Assembly: GCF_036711975.1 (NCBI RefSeq)
Contig: NC_091966.1
Span: 6,393,501 to 6,457,500 of the forward strand
From: Onthophagus taurus
Taxonomy: Eukaryota > Arthropoda > Insecta > Coleoptera > Scarabaeidae
Length of the DNA stretch: 64,000 nt
Direction of reading: 5' to 3'
Position numbers and translations under genes: made by a program. Each line of letters begins with the position of its first letter. The stretch's first letter is position 1. Below are positions 39,101 to 62,999 of the stretch, in pieces. The notes beneath the pieces were generated by a model that saw nothing but the letters and a program-made list of their open reading frames with translations, did no database searches and was not told the DNA's origin.

Positions 39101-39798
39101 TGTTAAACTTATGGAAGTTACTGTTAGTCCCGATCCAGATGATCCACATAGACCAGGAAGTGTTTCTTTGGTGAAAAGTGGGTATGTATCAATAATTAAT
39201 TAACTTAATAAAACATTAATAACTTAATAATTTTAGATGCAAAAATGCTGAATTTACATCAATAATCCCACATCAACCCACACGATACAGAGAAAAATAC
39301 AACGAAGTTTTCTTAGATTTCGAAGCCTTCTTATTAAGTACAATGAAAGAACGCTCAACTTTATGGATTCATTCTCAAATTAAAGCTTGTATGGATGAGG
39401 GTGATTGCGAACCGGAATACTGTTTAGGAATGCACGACACTTCTGGCCACGGAAGAAAAAGAAGAGAAATCACCGACCCTCAAGCATTAACAAAGAAGTA
39501 CAACGACACCACACAATTCACTAAATTTAGCGATAACATAGAGTATTCAGTTTTAATGCCAAGCGAATTTTTCCATAAATCCGCTGCGTTAGAAAGTTCT
39601 TGTAGTACATTTTTAGTGATTGCGACGATTTTGGGTTGTTTATTGTTCATGTCTGCGTTTGTTATGTGCTGGTTAGCTTCAAGGTTACATACAGCTTTGT
39701 TGGGGACGAATTCTGAACATAAAAATATTGATCAATTAGTTCGAGAATCGAGGCATTATAAAGAAAACGGATATACAGGACGAGCAATGACGCAATAA
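18153..39798 (+). CDS. Zona pellucida (ZP) domain transmembrane protein (five exons, 25-nt microexon)
   Basis: Exons 18153-18212, 34191-34215, 38480-38718, 38772-39181 and 39237-39798 join in frame (60+25+239+410+562 nt) into 431 aa. Residues 1-24 form a signal peptide (hydrophobic VTVIGLFIQ; cleavage likely after LNA) split between exons 1 and 2. The ectodomain has eight cysteines, starting at Cys34 (DIQC), including SVC, TRC, IMC, SGC and the KAC/GDC/EYC cluster, as in a ZP module. RKRR (318-321) is a furin-type site before the membrane anchor, and a transmembrane helix spans about 370-393, followed by a short cytoplasmic tail. This is the order of insect apical-matrix ZP proteins, whose ectodomain is shed and polymerises in the cuticle or apical extracellular matrix. 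Introns are about 16.0 kb, 4.3 kb, 53 bp and 55 bp. I cannot say which Drosophila ZP gene is the orthologue. Confidence 0.9.
19045..20091 (-). mobile_element. MITE-satellite-MITE composite element, copy B (inverted)
   Basis: This is a reverse-oriented copy in the first ZP intron. The outer 8-bp duplication TAATATAT is perfect (19037-19044 and 20092-20099). The right-type MITE is 19045-19236, the left-type MITE is 19926-20091, and about four 173-bp monomers lie between. The inner flanks are CTTTAAAT (19237-19244, one mismatch from the reverse complement of ATTTAGAG) and CTCTAAAT (19918-19925). The right-type MITE carries the same extra segment (ACTCAAAACTGC on its sense strand) as the right MITE of copy A. 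Confidence 0.9.
20185..20290. repeat. Single TTAGTTCTAG-type palindromic repeat
   Basis: GTGTTAGTTCTAGTTTTAG is followed by its near reverse complement (AACTAAAACTAGAGCTAACA) about 40 bp later. It is related to the array at 46061-46820 and lies just outside composite element B. Confidence 0.6.
20690..21060 (+). pseudogene. Penelope-like element reverse transcriptase remnant
   Basis: The frame encoding MIYDGNNAKLSALENIINNL, KFISEMENNFKLNYLDLEIE and NLSFNIYRKDTAIE matches the palm/thumb part of Penelope-like polymerases (Y-x-DD-x-L-x-I-x-x-G, then L-N-F-L-D-L-T-I and I-Y-R-K-P-T). The catalytic YVDD is degraded and the flanks are not coding. Confidence 0.65.
21175..22470 (-). pseudogene. Jockey-like LINE relic (endonuclease and RT pieces)
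   Basis: On the - strand, from 22470: a charged segment, then SLRVMTWNANGLPQHND (start of the APE endonuclease), DSDHFPIIMAVPKSKHH (the SDHxPI endonuclease end), and then IAEVVMILKSGK and YRAISLIPVMSKILEKLVLK plus RLTSILEERDIIPSQ (RT). Most of the endonuclease and the catalytic RT core are deleted and several stops are present. Confidence 0.75.
23551..25370. repeat. 357-bp dimeric satellite array, five copies
   Basis: AAAAAATCATTCATATCATAGG recurs (with variants) at 23551, 23909, 24264, 24621, 24979 and 25337, a period of 355-358 bp. Each unit is itself two diverged halves of about 178 bp: the half with GGTGGAGTAAATGTCACAGG aligns with the half with GGTGTAGTAGATGTTACAGG. It is therefore an A-B dimer repeated five times. 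It lies in the first ZP intron. Confidence 0.88.
25785..26260 (-). pseudogene. LINE polymerase C-terminal fragment
   Basis: - strand pieces EAIDGLEINISK, ELAYLGTVINSD, RCRIEEARVAFNQMNKLVKS and FYGVESWTLTETTQKSLEAF match the post-catalytic part of insect LINE polymerases. In-frame stops are present. Confidence 0.75.
26270..28635. other. ZP intron 1, unassigned
   Basis: No recognisable repeat or coding domain. A short G+C-richer patch (27840-27960) has an open frame of 61 codons without resemblance. It could include intronic regulatory DNA. Confidence 0.4.
28640..28870 (+). pseudogene. Possible LTR-retrotransposon RT remnant
   Basis: + strand pieces HLTAFVIP, NVNELRKFLSL and LLYDKKSFKWMSE resemble the order around the end of a gypsy-type reverse transcriptase (TAFVTP ... 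ELRRFLGL ... F-x-W). Several motifs between are missing, and frames shift. Weak assignment. Confidence 0.35.
28880..30320. other. ZP intron 1, unassigned
   Basis: AT-rich intronic DNA after the weak LTR-retrotransposon remnant. Some of 29200-29500 may be residual retroelement, but no motif is secure. Confidence 0.4.
30331..32903 (+). mobile_element. MITE-satellite-MITE composite element, copy C
   Basis: The outer 8-bp duplication TTATAGAT is perfect (30323-30330 and 32904-32911). The left MITE is 30331-30495, the right MITE is 32737-32903, and about 13 monomers of 173 bp lie between. Inner ATTTAGAG junctions are at 30496-30503 and 32729-32736. One monomer near 32510-32550 has a deletion. It lies in the first intron of the ZP gene. 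Confidence 0.9.
32912..34190. other. ZP intron 1, proximal to the microexon
   Basis: 33050-33330 is richer in G+C and CpG than neighbouring intron and could hold an alternative promoter or unique regulatory DNA. No coding exon with a signal peptide is evident there. The last 100 bp contain the T-rich tract of the microexon acceptor. Confidence 0.35.
34191..34215 (+). other. 25-nt microexon (exon 2) of the ZP gene
   Basis: The acceptor TTTTTTGTTTCAG precedes and the donor GTGAG follows a 25-nt exon encoding VLNAQDYE plus one base. It joins exon 1 in phase 0 and exon 3 in phase 1, completes the signal peptide (VLNA) and restores the frame into the ZP module. Without it, exon 1 and exon 3 would not be in frame. 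The surrounding introns are full of repeats. Confidence 0.85.
34335..34460 (+). pseudogene. Small LINE RT fragment
   Basis: The piece NRNSPGPDLITNEMLKP (+ strand) followed, after a shift, by TLFNKIKKQAG matches the fingers region of non-LTR polymerases (SPGPDxIxNEMLK ... LFNKI). It lies 120 bp after the ZP microexon and is followed by a different LINE. Confidence 0.6.
34527..37340 (+). pseudogene. RNase H-bearing non-LTR retrotransposon, decayed
   Basis: In order on the + strand: TPNRVRWAISNFKPLKSLEG and LYIASYSLSYIPTLWRNVKV (RT fingers), AYQKAKSIITALHAL, ALCAFIDIEGAFDNTSY (palm A), GYADDLVITIRG (catalytic YADD kept), MVAYASLVWLPKTKHKTAQQ, LVWYTDASKTVESGVGMGIS (RNase H start), NIFIDSRAALKAIQAY, WWVPDHSNIEGNEKADKLAK and CRLCNDESETAEHILCNC (terminal zinc-binding motif). 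At least four frame breaks and a foldback insertion (about 36620-36950) disable it. It ends in (AAT)n near 37320. The domain order fits the I/R1/LOA-like groups. It lies in the second ZP intron. Confidence 0.85.
36789..36941. repeat. Foldback insertion with perfect 40-bp inverted arms
   Basis: The arm 36789-36828 (starts CTTCTTGCAAAG, ends ACAAATGG) is perfectly complementary to 36902-36941, with a 73-bp spacer. It sits inside the larger insertion that interrupts the RNase H-bearing LINE between its RNase H and zinc-binding parts. Just upstream, 36676-36712 holds CTGACGCGTTTCGACG, reminiscent of Penelope-type terminal sequences. Confidence 0.75.
37400..37893 (+). pseudogene. LINE ORF1 (Gag-like) zinc-knuckle remnant
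   Basis: + strand pieces GLTVELDREAAKRLLKEKRI and RVGFAICQMEDL, then (after a frame change) KCYNCGKEVHKNKNS, TKCLDCVSEEHR and AGSNRCYKL, resemble the end of R1/Jockey-type Gag with CCHC knuckles; the knuckles are degenerate. It stops at 37893. Confidence 0.65.
37970..38325 (+). pseudogene. LINE 3' end with (GAA)n tail
   Basis: Pieces LNVTLQDRQTNTSIREK, DIVKWTKVRKK and RMDAKRLAEYA (+ strand) resemble the extreme C-terminus of non-LTR polymerases, and the sequence ends in AGAAGAAGAAGAAG (about 38308-38322), a simple-repeat tail. It is directly upstream of ZP exon 3. Confidence 0.55.
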
Positions 39799-40027
39799 AT
39801 GATAATTTTCGAAGCATCTTTCGAAGTTGAAGTTATAACGATAAATTGATTGAAAATTTTTGTGCAATACGTTGTAAAAATTGAGGAAAAAAGCTATTAT
39901 GTGATCAACAAAAAATACAAAAATCAACAATTTCTTTTTAAATCTTTTATGTTAAGCACGTATTTATTTTTTATTTATTTTATGGGTAGTCTTAATTACT
40001 TTGTGAAGTTCTTAAGATTACCATAAG

Positions 40028-40075
40028 AAAACGCAATTCCAACTGTGAGCAAATACATTTTTGGAATTGCGTTTT
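40028..40075 (+). repeat. Perfect 15-bp stem-loop in the ZP gene 3' UTR
   Basis: Arms AAAACGCAATTCCAA (40028-40042) and TTGGAATTGCGTTTT (40061-40075) are perfectly complementary around an 18-nt loop. The pairing extends a few more bases with one bulge. It falls between the stop codon and the candidate poly(A) signals, so it would be transcribed. It may be a regulatory hairpin or a tiny foldback insertion. Confidence 0.6.
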
Positions 40076-40257
40076 TATGTACATACTGTCTAAGCTAGTT
40101 GTAGGAGTTTATATTTTTCAACTTAAACCAAAAATAAATCCTCGTATTTTTATTGTGGGGGGTGAAAGTTACTATTTTGAAGTTACATTGGATTAGATTA
40201 ACGATAACCAAATTAATACTTATTGTTTCTTGTGTCGTTTTTACTATTTATTATGTT

Positions 40258-40263
40258 AATAAA
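40258..40263 (+). terminator. Candidate polyadenylation signal of the ZP gene
   Basis: An AATAAA hexamer lies 460 bp after the stop codon, followed by T-rich sequence. Another AATAAA at 40133-40138 is an alternative. The choice needs transcript data. Confidence 0.35.
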
Positions 40264-40479
40264 AATCTTTCTTTTATAGAATATTAGTTTTTTTTTACAG
40301 AATAACAGTTATTCTGTGGCAAGAGTAACATATTAGGAGAGATCAAAACCAGTTTATGTTATCAAAGTGTACCCTGAGGTTGTGACTTCACAAGATGTAA
40401 ATATCTGATTTGTTATTTGCAAAATGTACTTAACAAATAAAATGAGATGTAAGAAATTACCACTGTCACACTGCTGCAT

Positions 40480-41135
40480 CAATTAGGCGAGTTGTTAATA
40501 GTGGAGGAATGGAAGAATTAATAATCAACGCCTATAGATTTATTGATTAGTTTCCATCCATTAAAACATCGTATCTCAAGAACCACTTGAGATGTAATGA
40601 CGAAATTAATACCGTTTTAAAACAAATTTCATATAGATTCAAAGTACCATAAATAATTTCTTAACTTCCATAAACATAATTGTAATTATTTTTAAAACCT
40701 AACTCAACATACTTGATTATTGTAGATTTTAATAATAGAAATTTAAAATATCGTATCTCAAGAACGATTTGAGACATAACGGTGAAATACAAAACATTTT
40801 AAAGCAAATTTACTTAATATTTAATATTTCGGAGTTGACTTTATCAAATCTTTAAAACTAGAAATTATGAATTTTTGAACACAACCAAAGATATCGAGAT
40901 ATGAAATAGCAAGCAGTTGAAAGCTAATTTAATGATGTTTTAATGTGCCATAAATAATTTCTTATTTTCTATAATGATCGTTGTTATGAATTTTTAAATC
41001 CAACTCTGCATATTTGATTCTTATAGATATGAAATACAAATTTTAAAAAATCGTATCTCAAGAAGGAATAGAGATATCTTCATGAAATAAAGAACATTTT
41101 AAAGCAAATTTAATGAAGATTTTAGGCATCGATGT
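40480..41135 (-). repeat. Reverse-strand relatives of the 6-8.5 kb satellite
   Basis: Monomers with ATCGTATCTCAAGAACG (the reverse complement of the 6-8.5 kb core) occur near 40571, 40749 and 41049, with TAAATAATTTCTTAAC-type flanks also matching in reverse. They are more diverged than the main array and lie between the ZP gene 3' end and a LINE fragment. Confidence 0.7.
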
Positions 41136-41149
41136 TATGATTTTTTGAA

Positions 41150-41740
41150 GTTTATAATACAGCAGCCATCATTTGGATAAGATCTAACAGGGTAGTCCCT
41201 CAAAATGTTCTGAATTGATTGTCGTAGAGCTCCACAGTTACATTGGGACGATGGCAGTACTCCCCATTTGTGGAGGCTATCACTACAGACTCCGGCGGGG
41301 AAGTCCAAATTCTTTTGGTTCTTAGTTGGGTTGGATTTCCTCCCACTTAGAGTTGTTGGTCTAGTTTTTTCTAGCCAGTTCCTCAGCAAGACTTAATTAG
41401 GGTCTAGGGATCTGATGCGATTGATATCAAGATATCAATCCTCATGGATCAGCAACAGTGGGTTATCACTTATTTTTTTAAACTCTTTTAGGAAAGGTTT
41501 CTTTCTTCGCAAAGAAGCGGAGTCGCAGTTTTGTATGATATTATTGCGACTTTAGATTTTTACAAATGCGTTCTCTAGATGTTTTTTAAACGAGAGGGTT
41601 CTGTTCAAAGTGACATCTAAGTATTTGGGAAATCTTGGTGCTGCAGCGTTATGGTACTAAAACTGACCTAGCATTTCCTGGACGCCACTTTATTATTCAG
41701 GTGAAAAGCGAAATCGATACATTTAAGGCGCTAAAATACA
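41150..41740 (-). pseudogene. LINE polymerase C-terminal fragment
   Basis: - strand pieces FHLNNKVASRK, PRFPKYLDVTLNRTLSFKKH, LENAFVKI and NNIIQNCDSASLRRKK, then LDFPAGVCSDSLHKWGVLPS and CNCGALRQSIQNILRDYPVR, follow the order of insect LINE C-termini (YLGVTLDRTLTFKxH ... CDCGxxxQTMxHI). Stops and shifts break the frame. Confidence 0.75.
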
Positions 41741-41749
41741 TTTTACAGG

Positions 41750-44720
41750 GAAAAACCCTTTAATTAATTGATATTGAATTCTATCAATATTATAATATTT
41801 TCCTGATACCATATGTCCTGAAGAATAAAACTCAAATTCTTTCTAAAATTATTGCTTGTGCAATATAGAAGCACTTACGTATGTCAACACAAGCTCTTAA
41901 AACACCAATAGAAAGGCACGTGTTGTTCATACGAGATAACAAAACAGTCACCATCGATCCAACAAATAACGAATGTGTAAAAATTCTAAAGGCGATAACA
42001 CTAGTTTACAAATATTAATCATTTTTTTCCTCGAAGACTGCGATATTTCTTTTATAACGTAGAATGTTGTGCTGATTCTGAAACTATCTTCAGTTTTTCT
42101 CCATCACGTCCAGTTTTCGAAATATACCCAAAAATGTGGAAAATCGTAAATTAAAAAACATAGTAACGGTTCATGTTCAGAATATTTTTTATTTTGTATA
42201 GTGTGCTTCTGTAGCTATATGGACATGAAAGTAGAGATCCAGGCGAACATTTTGAGGTATTGATGACATAAATCGGACTTTCCATTATTTTGCTACAGCC
42301 TAAAACAACTCAAATCAAATTTTTTTGCATTTTTCACATTTTTTTATCACTTAATCGCACCGTAACGAAAAAGAATTATATATGAACAAAAAAGTTTGCT
42401 ATTCTACACTGTAGAACATTTAATTCTCTAAATTTCGAAGTATTGGACACCATGATCGGATGTATTTTACCGAAAATATCATTAATTTACGACAATCGTG
42501 CAAAATTTCATTTTTTTTCCATTTTCAGTATATTGTTGAAACATTATTACGAACCATTTTTTTTAATAAAGAGGTTCTTAATTCACTGAAACAATTATTA
42601 TTATTTTTTAAATACAACAAACAATAACATTCATGGAAAAAGTTTTTAAGAACTCGAGCGTTTTCCGGTTAGACCTTTTTTTGCAAAAGAAATTCTCATT
42701 GTTAAAAAACAATCACTTTCTGTGAAAAAGTGTTTTTTAATAACTCCACTTCTTTATATATTAGAACCTTGTTCTGCTAAACAGACTTTTTTTGAAATAT
42801 TTTTTGTTATAAAAGAAGAATATATTGTCATAATATTTAGTTCTCCTTGAGACACCTCAGTGATCTTTCGTTTAAGAAAATAGCAAAGTATTGTACAAGT
42901 TTTGTTGATCATGGCTAGCAGAAGCAAAAGAGAGAACAAGAACAATCCTGATTTGTTCTATTTTATTTGCGGACAAAAAATTATTGGGATGATGGGACGA
43001 CCAATTACAACTATTATTATTATCACAGTCTTCGAGATTTTTCTTGTAAACTAGTGTAATTATAAAATCAGATGAAATAAAAGTATTCTAGCCAGCAATG
43101 ACTAAGTAGAAAGAGAGCTCTTAAACTGTCTCAATAAAACTATCAATCCACTGAAATTCCTGTTAAATCAATTAAAATTAAAATTTCTGATTACAGTATT
43201 AATATTTGATTAATATCTTACCATACTTTATATACTAATACTTATCTCAACTTCATTTTTAATTCTAAAAAACTAAAATGATAGGTAACATAGCATAAAT
43301 TAAGGGGATTTCGTTATCTATATGATAAACTATAAAATATGGTTTAGTGACAAGAATGAAAAAGTCAAAATTTGTATTGTATAAAGAAAATGCCAGCAGA
43401 GGACGAAATTTAAGATTATTAATTGCAAATTATTTAAGTGTGTAATGCAAAACAAATTATATTAATTTAATTAATTATATTAAATTATATTTGTTAATCA
43501 ATTAAAATTATTCAGTACGTTTATATTAACTTAAGTGACACAATTCTCCAGGAATCCATCACACGATTTTTTTGTCAAATAATAAAAATTAATGGATAGA
43601 TAACGTAAGAGATCGTAATAATTCAAAAATCACGCGATATTTAATCTCATCGCCTCATTCACAATTAAACATCTACATCAACATATATAAATATGACAAA
43701 ATGGATTAAATTTTGTTTTGATATGATTCATAAATCGATTTCATTATATCGCTTGATTAAAACATTTATTCTTCCGTTATGAATTAATATCTAATCTAAT
43801 CTCAATGTTAAATAACTATTATATTATTCAAATCATTCATTAGATTAAAAAATTAAGCAAGGTTATCGAACGACGCAAAGAAGGAGAAAAGATTAGCGTC
43901 ACAAACTATCTCGATTCTGTTAATCTTTGAACCGGAGATATTTTTTTATATTTTTAATAAATTATGAAAAATTAGATTATTAAGAAAAAAAAAGGTTGCA
44001 AAGTATACAAAAATTCACATCAAATGAATTTATTTAAATATAACTTCTTACGAATTAATAATCCTTGGCTAACACTAAGTCATACAAACAAACAAAACAT
44101 GCAGCATAGAAATATTCTCATTCATGCACATATATTACAATAAATCTCCGCAAATATTCAAACAAATTCTGTATTAGTACGTCAAACAATAGCTTAGAGA
44201 GATCGTTTCACGCGAAATCATTTAGCATCTATCTTATTTAAAAAGCAACAAAATTAAATAATGAGACGAATAAGAGCTCCATTTGAACATAAAATTTAAA
44301 AAGAGACAACACTAAGAGGTATTTTTATTACACATGTTCGTTATATTTTTTGCCGAATGATTTTGATGTAAATATTAAGTAGCAAAGAGAGTAAAAACGA
44401 CGTTTATTATTATTATTATGCGTAAAAAAGTATTATAGTGACTAGTATGAAAGCTAGTGATTTTTTGTTCTTGAAAATGTGTACTCAATTTTATTCCTAA
44501 TTTCTTTTTTGAGTGTTTCTAAAATCTTAATTAAGAAAGGTATAAAAAAATTAAGACCCTGCTTATTTTTTTAATTTTCTACATAACATAATTTTCTTTT
44601 TAATCCAATAATGATTGTTAAAAACAATACAATTGTTGAAAATAAATTAAGTATCACCATTATTTTAATCAATTCGTTCTTGATACAAAGCTTATCATTG
44701 ACTTTGGAATGAAAATGACT
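41750..44720. other. Intergenic between convergent ZP and Pect genes
   Basis: About 3 kb of very AT-rich DNA with no recognisable gene. Short frames (such as 42754-42945) are chance. Confidence 0.5.
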
Positions 44721-44838
44721 ACAGTTTATTATTGTTTAAAAAAAGACAAGTTAAGACATACTACTTCATGCTTCACACCCCATGAAGTAGTATATTTATC
44801 AAAAAATAATGTCACCTAGATTAAATGTGTATTTTAGT

Positions 44839-44844
44839 TTTATT
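44839..44844 (-). terminator. Candidate polyadenylation signal of Pect
   Basis: An AATAAA hexamer on the - strand lies about 270 bp after the Pect stop codon. A second lies at 44725-44730. Assignment is positional only. Confidence 0.3.
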
Positions 44845-45114
44845 AGATTCGCCAGCGATTCCGAGTGCCTTTTTAGCCTGTGCACGTACATACAAGTTTG
44901 ACTAGCGTCGTACAAGCGCTAAGTTCAGATTACCAAAGTGGTTAAAAGAAATCTTAAATAAGAAAAACTAAAAATATATAATAAAAATCATCCTGTTTAA
45001 CTCAAAATTTGTCCGTAATTTTCTACTACTTTCTCCATGAGTTTCTTGTACACTCAACCGAGTCTCTCATCATCACAGACACCGAAATTTTGAAACGATC
45101 TTGCATTTTCCCCA

Positions 45115-58571
<13,457 letters not shown>

Positions 58572-58689
58572 ATTGACTTGTTTCCAGAATTCGGAATCGG
58601 AATTAAATATTATTTTAATGTATGTGAGGGGTTACACGGTGTAATAAAATCCGACCGAACTGAAACGTTCACCGTTTTCTTTCTAAATT

Positions 58690-58930
58690 TGACGTCTACC
58701 GTGTCATTTATAAATAAACTCCCACCACCAGACCGTGTGAGATAAGCAACCAATTTTTTGTTGATAACGTGGGTACGCAGAAAACGCAAAACGTTAATTG
58801 AGGGAATTCATTCAACGAAACGATGCCGCCGCGCGGAGACCGTGCCCAAAAGTAAGCAAATTGACCGACAACCGGCGTGTACACGCGCATGCGGTTTTCA
58901 ATCGCCAGGACAACGTTCGATTTGAAATTT
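58690..58930 (-). promoter_or_regulatory. Pect: CpG-rich likely promoter of Pect
   Basis: This is 120-360 bp upstream of the Pect start codon on the - strand. It is the only locally CpG-rich stretch for several kilobases (for example CCGCCGCGCGGAG near 58825). No TATA box is evident. The placement and base composition suggest the core promoter or 5' UTR. Confidence 0.4.
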
Positions 58931-59470
58931 TTCGTGGAGGAGGAGAACAACACGTCATCGTATGATTTTAATTTTATGATTCAAAAAAAATCACTATATT
59001 TAAGCTTAAATAATATTATAGGGCATACAAATTTTATATTTTGTGAATCATTACGAAATTTTTCACGTATAAGTGAATACAGAACATTATGCTGATGATA
59101 TTTGACCTCATAGTGATAATTATGATTTAAAATTAATGGTGATAATGTACTGTGGGTTGCAGCCATTCAGCATATTTATGTATAATTTTGTATTTAAAGT
59201 TAAATTTTGGAGTTTGTTTAAACATTATAAGGAAATGTATAGAAATTTGTTAACTATGGTTCAAAATAAGCAAAACGAAGTACTGTATTTAAATTAAAAT
59301 GGTAGTAGTAGAAAAAGTAATAAAATAATAAAAAAGGTAATTGTAGAAACAATTACACACACACGTCAATTTTTTTGTTACACATTTATTTTTACAATAC
59401 TTTTTATCTGTTTTAAACGATTATTTATTGACACCTGAGCGTAATGTATTTAACAAGGCATCCTCTAAAG

Positions 59471-62247
59471 CAGTGGTGTCCACTAATTTTTGATCAATAT
59501 CGACTTTTTATATAAATGTCTTGCCAAGATCGACCGAAGGGTTTAAAGTAACCTTCCTTTTTTTTGCTCTAAGGCCCAGATATAGATATTTCAGATTCAT
59601 GATTTTCTTGACGATTCATGGCCACCACTGATTTAGAGCTTATAAATAAAAAATGGTAATAATTGAGTTCAATCTTTTTATGGATCTAGTTTTTATGGTT
59701 CATTACTAAGGTTTTATGTATAAAAGGTATTTCCCCATCGCTTTTAGTTTTTGAGTTATAATTGAGTTAATTTTCGAAAATCAACAATTTTGATGTTTAA
59801 TCGATTTAGAGCTTATATATAAAAAATGGCAATAATTGCGTTCAATCTTGTTATGGATTTAGTCTTTATGGCCCATTACTAAGGTTTTATGTATAAAAAG
59901 TATTTCCCCATCGCTTTTAGCTTTTGAGTTATAATTGAGTTAATTTTCGAAAATCAACAATTTTGATGTTTAATCGATTTAGAGCTTATAAATAAAAAAT
60001 GGTAATCATTGGGTTCAATCTTGTTACGGATTTAGTCTTTATAGCCCATTACTAAGGTTTTATGTATAAAAAGTATTTCCCCATCGCTTTTGTTTTTGAG
60101 TTATAATTGAGTTAATTTTCGAAAATCAACAATTTTGATGTTTAATCGATTTAGAGCTTATAAATAAAAAATGGTAATAATTGGGTTCAATCTTGTTATG
60201 GATTTAGTCTTTATGGTCCATTACTAAGGTTTTATGTATAAAAAGTATTTCCCCATCGCCTTTAGTTTTTGAGTTATAATTGAGTTAATTTTCGAAAATC
60301 AACAATTTTGATGTTTAATCGATTTAGAGCTTATAAATAAAAAATGGTAATAATTGGGTTCAATCTTGTTATGGATTTAGTCTTGAGGGCCCATTACTAA
60401 GGTTTTATGTATAAAAAGTATTTCCCCATCGCTTTTAGCTTTTGAGTTATAATTGAGTTAATTTTCGAAAATCAACAATTTTGATGTTTAATCGATTTAG
60501 AGCTTATAAATAAAAAATGGTAATAATTGGGTTCAATCTTGTTATGGATCTAGTCTTTATCGCCCATTACTAAGGTTATATGTATAAAAAGTATTTCCCC
60601 ATCGCTTTTAGTTTTTGAGTTAAAATTGAGTTAATTTTCGAAAATCAACAATTTTGATGTTTAATCGATTTAGAGCTTATAAATAAAAAATGGTAATCAT
60701 TGGGTTCAATCTTGTTACGGATTTAGTCTTTATAGCCCATTACTAAGGTTTTATGTATAAAAAGTATTTCCCCATCGCTTTTAGTTTTTGAGTTATAATT
60801 GAGTTAATTTTCGAAAATCAACAATTTTGATGTTTAATCGATTTAGAGCTTATAAATAAAAAATGATAATAATTGGGTTCAATCTTGTTATGGATTTAGT
60901 CTTTATAGCCCATTACTAAGGTTTTATGTATAAAAAGTATTTCCCCATCGCTTTTAGTTTTTGAGTTATAATTGAGTTAATTATCGAAAATCAACAATTT
61001 TGATGTTTAATCGATTTAGAGCTTATAAATAAAAAATGGTAATAATTGGGTTCAATCTTGTTATGGATTTAGTCTTTATGGCCCATTACTAAGGTTTTAT
61101 GTATAAAAAGTATTTCCCCATCGCTTTTAGTTTTTGAGTTATAATTGAGTTAATTTTCGAAAATCAACAATTTTGATGTTTAATCGATTTAGAGCTTATA
61201 AATAAAAAATGATAATAATTGGGTTCAATCTTGTTATGGATTTAGTCTTTATAGCCCATTACTAAGGTTTTATGTATAAAAAGTATTTCCCCATCGCTTT
61301 TAGTTTTTAAGTTATAATTGAGTTAATTTTCGAAAATCAACAATTTTGATGTTTAATCGATTTAGAGCTTATAAATAAAAAATGGTAATAATTGGGTGCA
61401 ATCTTGTTATGGATTTAGTCTTTATGGTCCATTACTAAGGTTTTATGTATAAAAAGTATTTCCCCATCGCCTTTAGTTTTTGAGTTATAATTGAGTTAAT
61501 TTTCGAAAATCAACAATTTTGATGTTTAATCGATTTAGAGCTTATAAATAAAGAATGGTAATAATTGGGTTCAATCTTGTTATGGATTTAGTCTTGATGG
61601 CCCATTACTAAGGTTTTATATATAAAAAGTATTTCCCCATCGCCTTTAGTTTTTGAGTTATAATTGAGTTAATTTTCGAAAATCAACAATTTTTATGTTT
61701 AATCGATTTAGAGCTTATAAATAAAAAATGGTAATAATTGGGTTCAATCTTGTTATGGATTTAGTCTTTATGGCCCATTACTAAGGTTTTATATATAAAA
61801 AATATTTCCCCATCGCTTTTATTTTATGAGTTATGATTAAGTTAATTTTCGAAAATCAACAATTTTGATGTTTAATCGATTTAGAGCTTATAAATAAAAA
61901 ATAGTAATAATTGGGTTCAATCTTGTTATGGATCTAGTCTTTATCGCCCATTACTAAGGTTTTATGTATAAAAGGTATTTCCCCATCGCCTATAGTTTTT
62001 GAGTTATAATTGAGTTAATTTTCGAAAATCAACAATTTTGATGTTTAATCGGTTTAGAGCTTATCAAAAAGAAATGGTAATAATTGGGTTCAATTTTTTT
62101 ATGGATCTAGTCTTTATGGTCCAATATTAAGGTTTTATGTTTAAAAAATATTTCCCCATCGCCTTTAGTTTTTGAGTTATGATTGAGTTAATTTTCGAAA
62201 ATCAACAATTTTGACATTTAATCATATAATGGTGTCCACTCGAAGGG
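59471..62247 (+). mobile_element. MITE-satellite-MITE composite element, copy D (right end lost)
   Basis: The left MITE is 59471-59630 (starts CAGTGGTGTCCACTA, ends GCCACCACTG), followed by ATTTAGAG and about 15 monomers of 173 bp, the longest array here. The last monomer runs into GGTGTCCACT at 62231-62240, the first bases of a right MITE, then jumps to CGAAGGG (an internal MITE motif) and unrelated DNA carrying a retrotransposon RNase H fragment. No matching outer duplication is found, so the right end has been deleted or replaced. Confidence 0.85.
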
Positions 62248-62740
62248 TGGACCACTTTTTGATGTTGCCAAGAACTGAGTACATCTCGTCAAGGTAGAGC
62301 AGAGTTTTCTTTGCAAAGACACCTACTGCAGTCTCATCCCATCTATCGCAAAAAGCTCGATGGGAGATGGAGTTGCTCAGCTTTGATGCTGTATTAAAAG
62401 TTAGAAGTACAAACGGTTCAGGGGAGACCGGTGACTTTTTAGCCGCCCATTTCGCCAACCTGTCCGCATGATCGTGTCCCTTATTTCCGATATGTCCTGT
62501 CAGCCACTTTATTGTGACGTTGTTATAAACGTTAGCCTCCTCACTTCACTAACGATAATGTAGTTCGATGCCTACTAACCGCCAGCATAGCCTGTCTGCT
62601 ATTAGTGCAGATTATAACGTTTCTGCCAACTTTTTTGGAATAGATGGTCATATTTTCTGCTATATCTATAGCAGTTATTTCAGCCTGAGCAGTCGTGCAG
62701 TACGACCCTAGCGAAGTGGAAAGGTGCAGCTTATTTAGTT
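62240..62740 (-). pseudogene. Retrotransposon RNase H domain fragment
   Basis: On the - strand, AQAEITAIDIAENMTIYSKK, NVIICTNSRQAMLAV and KWLTGHIGNKGHDHADRLAK give the RNase H order (acidic AE, TDSxxA, W-x-x-GHxGxxGNxxAD), then AKWAAKKSPVSPEPFVLL and a tail. It directly abuts the broken right end of composite element D. Confidence 0.7.
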
Positions 62741-62999
62741 CTACTCAGTTTAGTTTTCCCTCCAAAGCCATCAGGTCAATCGGAACGGTATTCGTACTAG
62801 ATGTGGCTCTGAACCAGACATGGTACTATCACCAGCGTTCAACAATGCTTGTTTTAGCCTGATCTGTTTGCATATGCATTTGTTACCACCCCCGAGCGTG
62901 AGGTGGTAAGAGGCCCCCGAGTATATTCTCGGAGAAGGGTATTCTCCTCGGGTCCACTCTTTATAGGAGCCTCGTAACGTGGTTAAGTGTGTCAAAAGA

